Source: Burkholderiales bacterium (GTDB lineage: Bacteria; Pseudomonadota; Gammaproteobacteria; Burkholderiales; Burkholderiaceae_C). From it: a DNA stretch of 5,155 nucleotides. Position numbers and translations under genes: made by a program. The notes beneath the pieces are model-generated. The model saw only the letters and a program-made list of their open reading frames with translations, was not told the origin of the DNA and made no database searches. The first letter of the stretch is position 1; every line of letters starts with the position of its first letter. The stretch is taken from positions 1 to 5,155 of the forward strand of contig SBFU01000012.1 of assembly GCA_006227785.1 (NCBI GenBank), in the 5' to 3' direction. Shown in pieces: positions 1-4,489 of this stretch.

Positions 1-85
1 TGGGGACCATGGGCTTGGGGGTCTTCTGCGTCAGGGGACGCACGCGGGTTCCCTGGCCCGCTGCCAGGATCATGCCTTTGGCCAT
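1..85 (-). CDS. sugar-1-phosphate nucleotidyltransferase, N-terminal fragment (cut by window edge)
   Basis: Only the first 28 codons are present; the reading frame leaves the window at position 1. The protein begins MAKGMILAAGQGTRVRPLT and continues to a PKPMVP segment. This is the nucleotide-binding signature of NTP-transferase enzymes (RmlA, mannose-1-phosphate guanylyltransferase, HddC and relatives): G10-x-G12-T13-R14 for the triphosphate, then K24-P25 for the sugar phosphate. Such enzymes join a sugar 1-phosphate to an NTP in the cytoplasm, giving NDP-sugar and pyrophosphate. The ATG at 83-85 is chosen because the 21 in-frame codons between it and the stop of the upstream WavE-family gene contain no ATG, GTG or TTG. 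No Shine-Dalgarno sequence is visible, so initiation may be weak or depend on upstream translation. The RPLT-PKP form is closer to classical sugar pyrophosphorylases than to the two nucleotidyltransferase-like genes at 1245-2015 and 2335-3072. Nucleotide and sugar specificity cannot be told from this fragment. Confidence 0.88.
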   Translation of the reverse strand, partial: MAKGMILAAGQGTRVRPLTQKTPKPMVP

Positions 86-148
86 GGTCGAGAAGAGTTG
101 TGAGGTGGTAGGGGTTGCTGCACTGTGCTCTGGTTTCGCTTGGCTGAC

Positions 149-1237
149 TCAGCGGGGTCCTTTTGGGACCACCGATGGCAGGTCACCGGGTACCACGGGA
201 TGGTTGAACCGCTCGGAAAGCACGTGTTCGTAACGCCGCGCGTCTTCGGGCCGCAGCGAGCCGGTCTGCATCAGCAGCCATTCGCGAAACGAGAATTCAT
301 ACCGGTTGTTGGTCATCTCGTAAACTGTATTGAACTCATGCAACCGATGGGTCTTACCTTTCCAGTAGAAGTCGGTGGTGGAAAAGTCGGCAAAGCAGAA
401 ATGGTCACGGTAGGCAGTCCAACTGTCCTGCAGGGACCAGTCGAGTGGCCGACCTAGGCGCTGCAAGAACTGGCTGGTGATGTAACTTTCGGGCGAGGCA
501 AGCCTGCAAAGATCGCCGATGGGCGTGCCGACGAAGATGTCCTGCTGCAAGCTGGGCCAGCCCGCTGGCGCGGGGTCTTCGCGCAGCGGGGGTGTCCAAT
601 AGGTGAGCATGTCCTCGGTGTGGCCGAATACCGTCTGGTCGGTCACGTGGTAGGGAGCAAATTTGAGCGATCCCTGACCGACGCCCACGATGCGGTGCTT
701 CTGGCGGGCCCCTGATGCGGGAGGGAAGGCCGTGGCCAGGGCCACCAGGTAGGCGATCGCATCGGGGTGGTAGAGGCGTTGGTCGGTCCTGGACTTGAGC
801 GTCCAGGGCGCACCGGTGTCGGCCGCCGCACGCACACCGGCCGCGGCGCTGGTCAGCTGCATGTTCACGTTGAACAATCCGGCCCGAGTAGGCTTTTCGG
901 AAAGCACCACCTGCACACCGAGGTTCCGGATGGGCGCCAGCAGGCTGGCGGGTGTGTCCCGCCAAGTCGACAGGATCAGCGGGCAATGGGAAAAGTGACG
1001 GCGGTAGAGCCGGAAAGTCTCAAGGGTGAAGTTGCCTTCCTGGGCGATCGGGCCTTGAAGGAAGATGGCGCAGGCTTCGCCGGCGGCGGTGGGTTCGGGA
1101 TATGTGCCGATCTGGTCAGCCTGTTTGGGGCGCAGGTGAAAGGTGGCCAGGTGGCGGCTGTACCGAACAGCGTACTGCGCCGTCCAGCGCAGCAGACGGT
1201 AGGAAAGGCGGTCGTGTAGGGATGGATGCTCGCTCAT
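149..1237 (-). CDS. WavE-family lipopolysaccharide/surface-glycan synthesis protein
   Basis: The 362-residue product resembles the WavE family, named from the Vibrio cholerae LPS core locus. These are cytoplasmic, probable GT-A-like proteins of surface-glycan assembly with poorly defined reactions. Visible hallmarks in order: FLQGP (59-63), the NFTLETFRLYRRHF stretch (69-82), PLILSTW (86-92), N-x-N-x-Q-L-T-S (123-130), a K-S-R-T-D-Q-R core (148-154) and a V-T-D-Q-T-V-F-G block (198-205). The S-R-T-D may be the equivalent of a glycosyltransferase metal-binding acidic motif, which is inference. There is no signal peptide or membrane segment. The ATG at 1235-1237 is preferred over an in-frame TTG at 1279: it has GAAGG four bases upstream and starts 7 bases after the preceding stop, whereas TTG would overlap the upstream gene by 35 bases. 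It is the last gene of the tight run; 63 nt separate it from the next one. The exact donor and acceptor are unknown. Confidence 0.85.
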   Translation of the reverse strand: MSEHPSLHDRLSYRLLRWTAQYAVRYSRHLATFHLRPKQADQIGTYPEPTAAGEACAIFLQGPIAQEGNFTLETFRLYRRHFSHCPLILSTWRDTPASLLAPIRNLGVQVVLSEKPTRAGLFNVNMQLTSAAAGVRAAADTGAPWTLKSRTDQRLYHPDAIAYLVALATAFPPASGARQKHRIVGVGQGSLKFAPYHVTDQTVFGHTEDMLTYWTPPLREDPAPAGWPSLQQDIFVGTPIGDLCRLASPESYITSQFLQRLGRPLDWSLQDSWTAYRDHFCFADFSTTDFYWKGKTHRLHEFNTVYEMTNNRYEFSFREWLLMQTGSLRPEDARRYEHVLSERFNHPVVPGDLPSVVPKGPR

Positions 1238-1244
1238 GGTGCCT

Positions 1245-2015
1245 TCAGCTGGTTGCTGGTGGCGTCCCCAGCCTGGCAACGGACTTTCGAGAGACCGGAC
1301 TGGCCAAGAAGGCGGACAGGTCGGCCGGCACCCCGATGCCGTGCATGCCAGCCCCCAGACGGCCTATGTCGAAGCATTCGATACGGGCACCGATGGAGAT
1401 GAGCTGGTCGTAGGCTGGGGCGACATAGAACTCGCCATTGACGCGCAAGTTGGCGGCTATCATGGCGTCGACTGCCCGGACAAAATCCGATCCGCGCCGG
1501 AAGTTGTAGATGCCGACAGTGGCTTCGTTGGAAACCACCTTCTTCTCGACCACCTCGACCACCCGGCCGGTGGCATCACGACCGACGAACGACCATTTCG
1601 GGTCGTCGGCCCACATGGTCATGATCAGGCCATCGGCTTCACCCATCGCGGCCAAGTAGACATCGATGTCGGCGTCGATGTACTGGTCGCAGTTCGCGAT
1701 CATCAGGGGGTCGTCGTTGTCGATCAGGTCTCGCGCCAGCAGCACCGTACAGGCGGCTCCCTGGGTCACCTGGTCGACGAACACGATGTCGCAACCGGGC
1801 GCCCAATGGCGCAGCTTATCGTCTATGCCATAAAGCTGAGCGTGTTCTCGCAGCACCAGGAAAATGAAGCGGTGGGGGCACGACGGCCGGAGGTTGTTGA
1901 TCACCACCTCGATCATCGGGTGTCCGTGGATCGGGATCAGTGGCTTGGGCAGGTCAAAGCCCGCGTCAGCGAAGCGCTGGCCGCGGCCGGCCATGGGCAG
2001 GGCGATGTTCAGCAT
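1245..2015 (-). CDS. nucleotidyltransferase (GT-A fold, NTP-transferase type), canonical signature
   Basis: The 256-residue cytoplasmic protein should transfer a nucleotide to a phosphorylated small molecule or sugar, making an NDP-activated precursor. The N-terminus PMAGRGQRF (7-15) carries G10-x-G12-x-R14, followed by PKPLIP with K24. Further blocks are QGAACTVLLA (85-94), the acidic metal-binding NCDQ with D110, WSFV (141-144), EKK (157-159) and an NGEFYVAP segment (193-200). This sequence type is common in capsule loci, and automated annotation often calls it glycosyltransferase family 2 because of the shared fold; the intact nucleotide loop favours nucleotidyltransferase. The ATG overlaps the end of the cupin gene by seven bases (ATGCTGA), with GGAG ten bases upstream. 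The neighbouring gene at 2335-3072 is a clear paralogue: both share RRGSDFV, WSFV and the N-G-x-x-x-V-x-P region. The last 30 or so residues appear to be a non-conserved tail. The substrate is not determinable; cytidylyltransferase activity is one family precedent. Confidence 0.87.
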   Translation of the reverse strand: MLNIALPMAGRGQRFADAGFDLPKPLIPIHGHPMIEVVINNLRPSCPHRFIFLVLREHAQLYGIDDKLRHWAPGCDIVFVDQVTQGAACTVLLARDLIDNDDPLMIANCDQYIDADIDVYLAAMGEADGLIMTMWADDPKWSFVGRDATGRVVEVVEKKVVSNEATVGIYNFRRGSDFVRAVDAMIAANLRVNGEFYVAPAYDQLISIGARIECFDIGRLGAGMHGIGVPADLSAFLASPVSRKSVARLGTPPATS

Positions 2016-2329
2016 TCGTATTTGTCTCCGGCAACGCTGGGTAGCTTGACCACCACAGTGGTGACGTCAGTCAGGGCCTCGAAGTCGGTGGCCTCACCAG
2101 GCTCGATAACCACGATGTCGCCGGCCTCGTACACTGAGTCGTTCATGCGGGCCCGTCCGGTGAGGATGAGTGTCAGTTCATGAGCCACCTTGTGCATGTG
2201 ACGTTTCTCGTGGCTGCCACCGGTGTAGGTTTTGACCGCGACCTCGGCCGCGTCGGTGTGCAGTGCCACGGGCTCGAACGCACCCACGAACCAGCCCTTC
2301 GTCATGTCGGACAGTTTGTACCGTTGCAT
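2009..2329 (-). CDS. small single-domain cupin protein
   Basis: The 106-residue product is a minimal cupin beta-barrel. Cupin motif 1, G(X)5HXH(X)4E(X)6G, is matched exactly: G38, H44, H46, E51 and G58. These His and Glu residues normally bind a divalent metal. Motif 2 is only partial: G70 and the P77-G78 turn are present, but the usual following His is missing (D82 lies nearby). A metal site would therefore have three of the four standard ligands unless another residue, such as H40 or H50, substitutes. Small cupins in glycan loci can act as sugar isomerases/epimerases or as binding proteins; which applies here is unknown. The start is the ATG at 2327-2329, preceded by a strong AAGGAG at nine bases and five bases after the upstream stop. 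A longer in-frame reading up to 2476 would overlap the upstream gene by about 140 bases with a non-cupin extension, and is rejected. It sits between the two paralogous nucleotidyltransferase-like genes, suggesting a shared pathway. Confidence 0.85.
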   Translation of the reverse strand: MQRYKLSDMTKGWFVGAFEPVALHTDAAEVAVKTYTGGSHEKRHMHKVAHELTLILTGRARMNDSVYEAGDIVVIEPGEATDFEALTDVTTVVVKLPSVAGDKYEC

Positions 2330-2334
2330 GTTGG

Positions 2335-3072
2335 TCAACTCCTTCGGCGTGCGGACAGCACCTGTTCGTATTCTTCGACAGCCTGAGGGGTGGCCAGCGA
2401 AATGTAGCGGTCGCGATCGATCGGGTACACACCGATGCGCTTCTGGGCCAAGACCATCTCGTTGAAGGAGGGACATACGAAGTAGCCGCCATTGACCGAA
2501 GCTCCCTTCCGGATCATGCCCTGCATGGCGGTGACAAAATCGCTACCGCGACGGAAGTAGTAGATGCCTGCGGTGGCCAATCGGCTGATCGGTCGCTTTT
2601 CGGCTGCCTCGATCACCATGCCGGAAGCATCGGTTTTGACGAATGACCAGCGTGGATGGACCGAGTCGAACACGATAGTGCCTGCGTCGAGTTCGCGTTG
2701 GCGGAAGTCGGCGAGCATCTGGCCAAAGTCCAGGTTCACGATCTGGTCTGCGTTGGCAATGATCAGTTCGCCGTCCAGGTCGATGTGCTCGATGGCCAGC
2801 AGTGCAGTGCAGCCGGCACCGGCGGTGTCGCCGTCGGCCCGGATCACGGTCACATTCGGGTTGAGCAGTTGAAGCACGTCACGCAGGTGGAACCGAAGAT
2901 CGTCTTCCTTGCGGACCACGAAGACGAATCGCGCTTCCGGAATGGTCGACAGGCTGTCGAACGCGTGTTCGACCAGAGGTCTGCGGTCAATTTCGATCAC
3001 CGGCTTGGCGAAATGGAAGCCGTGACGCCGGAACAGCTCGTCGCTGCCCGCCATTGGAATGATGACTTTCAT
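2335..3072 (-). CDS. divergent nucleotidyltransferase-like protein with altered nucleotide loop
   Basis: The 245-residue protein has the same architecture as the product at 1245-2015: PMAG (6-9), K23-P24, AGAGCTALLA (84-93), ANADQ with D109, WSFV (142-145), EKR (158-160), GIYYFRRGSDFV (169-180) and an NGGYFVCP segment (194-201). The signature loop differs. Where the paralogue has G-R-G-Q-R-F, this protein reads G9-S10-D11-E12-L13-F14, so the second Gly and the Arg that normally contacts the NTP triphosphate are gone, while the Lys and the metal-binding Asp remain. It also has Gly (196) where the paralogue has Glu (195). It may be a nucleotidyltransferase with an altered substrate, a glycosyltransferase-like enzyme, or a non-catalytic partner; the sequence does not decide. 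The reading frame is intact and the rest of the fold is well conserved, so it is not a pseudogene. The ATG overlaps the HAD gene stop as ATGA, with GAGGAAGG nine bases upstream. Likely cytoplasmic. Confidence 0.82.
   Translation of the reverse strand: MKVIIPMAGSDELFRRHGFHFAKPVIEIDRRPLVEHAFDSLSTIPEARFVFVVRKEDDLRFHLRDVLQLLNPNVTVIRADGDTAGAGCTALLAIEHIDLDGELIIANADQIVNLDFGQMLADFRQRELDAGTIVFDSVHPRWSFVKTDASGMVIEAAEKRPISRLATAGIYYFRRGSDFVTAMQGMIRKGASVNGGYFVCPSFNEMVLAQKRIGVYPIDRDRYISLATPQAVEEYEQVLSARRRS
2339..2344 (-). promoter_or_regulatory. ribosome binding site that fixes the cupin start
   Basis: AAGGAG lies nine bases before the ATG at 2329, within the last codons of the upstream nucleotidyltransferase-like gene. 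It is one of the two strongest Shine-Dalgarno matches in the window and decides for the 106-residue cupin over the longer in-frame reading. Confidence 0.75.
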
Positions 3073-3701
3073 GCTTTGCGACCTTCCTCGCGTTGGATGG
3101 CCTCGAAAATGCGGTCGAGCTGGACGTCGTTGACACTCTGCACGACCAGCAGGGGACAGCCGGCGGCCTCGGCAGCCCGGATGCCGTTCTGGTTGTCTTC
3201 GACCACCAGGCAGTTCTCCGGTCGCACGCCCAGCAGCTCTGCAGCCCTCACGTAGATGTCCGGATACGGCTTGGGCTGGTTTACGTCTTCACAGCTGAGC
3301 ATCAGATCCAGGTAGCCGTCGAGGTGGCTCTTTTGCATCATCAGCTCCACTGTGGAGCGGATGGAATTGGAGGCCAGTCCAAGCTTGTAGCCACGTGCCT
3401 TCAGGTGCGACAGGGCGTATTCGTGAACGAACAGCGGCTTGCACTTGAGGTAGACCTGGTCGACCGTGTACTGCTGCTTGAGCTCGTTGATGAAGCTGTG
3501 CAGTCCCTTGGGAAGACCGCGCTCCTGACTCAGCATCTCCAGTTTGCGGCGGGTTGGCAGCCCGTCGAAGGTGGAGAGATGGTCGGCCCGCGTGATGGTG
3601 TAGCCAAACAACTCAAGCGCCTGGTTCAGTGCTTCGTAGTGCCAGTCCTTGGCGTCGATCAGGACGCCATCCATGTCGAAAACGATGGCCTCAATGGTCA
3701 T
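3069..3701 (-). CDS. HAD-superfamily hydrolase, beta-phosphoglucomutase-like
   Basis: The 210-residue cytoplasmic protein carries all four HAD motifs. Motif I is FDMDGVL with nucleophile D9 and acid/base D11. Motif II is LASNS with S111. Motif III is the Lys of QPKPYPD, K144. Motif IV is VVEDNQNG with E168 and D169. A helical cap lies between motifs I and II (roughly residues 16-85), as in subfamily I enzymes such as beta-phosphoglucomutase and small sugar-phosphate phosphatases. It should dephosphorylate, or move the phosphate of, a sugar or polyol phosphate. In this operon that would fit supplying or trimming the substrate of the nucleotidyltransferases encoded just downstream, which is inference. 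The ATG is preceded by AAGGAG at ten bases and overlaps the end of the GDPD-like gene by 11 bases. Its own stop overlaps the next start by four. Phosphatase and mutase cannot be separated from the sequence alone. Length is normal for the family and all key residues are present. Confidence 0.92.
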   Translation of the reverse strand: MTIEAIVFDMDGVLIDAKDWHYEALNQALELFGYTITRADHLSTFDGLPTRRKLEMLSQERGLPKGLHSFINELKQQYTVDQVYLKCKPLFVHEYALSHLKARGYKLGLASNSIRSTVELMMQKSHLDGYLDLMLSCEDVNQPKPYPDIYVRAAELLGVRPENCLVVEDNQNGIRAAEAAGCPLLVVQSVNDVQLDRIFEAIQREEGRKA

Positions 3702-4326
3702 GGGAGAGGAGCTCCTTGGCTTGTTCGGGGAGATCGGTGCAGATCATGAGGCGGTCTCCGTCGGGCAGGTCGGCTGAGGCCAGTCTTTCCCACACCGGAC
3801 GGTGATCGCGGCGGTGCAGCTCAGGGGAGACGATGCATACCCTTTTTCCGGCATCCAGGTGCCGGGCAATGACGCCAGCATCCCACCAGTCACTGCCAAA
3901 ACCGTCGAGCCATACGCCCGAGGCCTTGTCGTAGAGCGCAGGGGCGGGCTCGACGTCGCTGTGGCGGGTGAAAACCGGTATGCCGGTGGCCAGCCAGTGC
4001 AGGGTGTCGGGGACTGACATGTCGAACACGAACGCGTCCATGCCCTCAAGGCCTTCCAGCTCGGCCTGCAGAAGCCGTTGCATGCCGTCTGCCTTGATGT
4101 TTAGCGCCAGCGTGAGGCCGGGATCGTGCCGCCGGTGGATGGCGAACAGGTCATGGGCGATCAGGGCGGTGGATGTCGGCGGGTCGTGAGACACCACCAG
4201 TTGTCCGGCCAGATCGCGCAGGTCGGTTTCAGTGCCAAAGCCAAGAGAAAACGATCGCTCGAATGCGGCGGGCGTGTTCTTTTCTTCGACCGACTTCCAG
4301 TAGCCTCTGTGGCTGAGAATCTTCAT
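3691..4326 (-). CDS. glycerophosphodiester phosphodiesterase-like (GDPD/PI-PLC TIM-barrel) protein
   Basis: The 211-residue protein begins MKILSHRGYW and shows the GDPD pattern: H6-R7-G8, N17-T18 with A-F at 21-22, the E33-x-D35 metal pair and H47-D48. In true GDPDs the first and last His act as acid/base on a phosphodiester. The next expected block, with a Glu two residues before Lys (E-x-K), here reads N76-I77-K78, so the third metal ligand appears to be Asn. There is no signal peptide, so a cytoplasmic role on a biosynthetic intermediate is more likely than scavenging of periplasmic lipid head groups. At 211 residues it is short for the family. The ATG at 4324-4326 is chosen because family similarity begins at once and AGGA lies eight bases upstream. 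The frame stays open to 4518, but that extension is unlike any domain and overlaps the upstream gene. It is first in the tight run, behind a candidate promoter. A glycan-modifying phosphodiesterase or a non-hydrolytic relative are both possible. Confidence 0.83.
   Translation of the reverse strand: MKILSHRGYWKSVEEKNTPAAFERSFSLGFGTETDLRDLAGQLVVSHDPPTSTALIAHDLFAIHRRHDPGLTLALNIKADGMQRLLQAELEGLEGMDAFVFDMSVPDTLHWLATGIPVFTRHSDVEPAPALYDKASGVWLDGFGSDWWDAGVIARHLDAGKRVCIVSPELHRRDHRPVWERLASADLPDGDRLMICTDLPEQAKELLSHDH
3703..3717 (-). promoter_or_regulatory. HAD gene ribosome binding site inside a possible small hairpin
   Basis: AAGGAG (3717-3712) lies ten bases before the HAD start. GGAG (3715-3712) can pair with CUCC (3706-3703) across a five-base loop in the mRNA, which would mask the Shine-Dalgarno. 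The upstream gene is translated through this stretch and ends 11 bases inside the HAD gene, so ribosomes reading it would open the hairpin. The stem is only four pairs, so the structural claim is weak; the binding site itself is clear. Confidence 0.5.
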
Positions 4327-4383
4327 GCTCAAGGTCCTGTGGCGGGGCGCTCGGCAGGGCCTTGTGACCATGCTCAACTTGGA

Positions 4384-4412
4384 ATTATCAGTGGGCTTCA
4401 GGGTGCCAGCAA
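4384..4412 (-). promoter_or_regulatory. candidate sigma70-type promoter for the downstream six-gene run
   Basis: On the minus strand, TTGCTG (4412-4407) and GATAAT (4389-4384) are separated by exactly 17 bases. The -10 element matches TATAAT at five of six positions; the -35 element matches TTGACA at three (TTG). The pair sits in the only long gap of the cluster (4327-4489), about 58 bases upstream of the GDPD-like start. This local AT-rich patch stands out in an otherwise GC-rich window. No operator or clear terminator was found in the rest of the gap. Read-through from the gene to the right is also possible. Confidence 0.45.
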
Positions 4413-4489
4413 TAAAGGAAGTGGACATATTTCCTGAGTTGACGCTGTCTCGACGTGCGGCTGTCACTGGGGGCTGGACGGTTTCGATG

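Noticed and set aside
405..986. 193-codon minus-strand frame inside the WavE-family gene
   Set aside because: It is an out-of-frame shadow, rich in Arg, Pro, Ala and Gly, while the overlapping frame carries a coherent set of WavE-family motifs.
1238..1279. Longer WavE-family start at a TTG (1279)
   Set aside because: It would overlap the upstream gene by 35 bases, adds 14 unremarkable residues, and is less likely than the ATG at 1237 with GAAGG upstream.
1236..2183. 315-codon open frame on the plus strand
   Set aside because: It lies antisense to the canonical nucleotidyltransferase and the cupin, which have clear motifs, ribosome binding sites and coupled starts. Its own translation shows no recognisable domain, and long antisense frames are expected in GC-rich coding DNA.
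2330..2476. Longer cupin start at 2476
   Set aside because: It overlaps the conserved C-terminal part of the upstream nucleotidyltransferase-like gene, and the added 49 residues are not cupin-like; the internal ATG has a strong ribosome binding site.
3093..3749. 218-codon open frame on the plus strand
   Set aside because: It is antisense to the HAD gene, whose four catalytic motifs are intact; the plus-strand product shows no domain pattern. The same holds for the plus-strand frames at 2656-3255 and 767-1219.
4389..4410. Possible sigma54 promoter (TGGCAC followed by AGCCC on the minus strand)
   Set aside because: The -24 GG is present, but the -12 GC dinucleotide is CC at the required spacing and the rest of the -12 element does not match.
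4410..4436. Terminator-like AGGAA...TTCCT stem followed by TTATT after the SGNH-like gene
   Set aside because: The stem has only five pairs, mostly A-U, with a ten-base loop and an interrupted T run; too weak to call a terminator.
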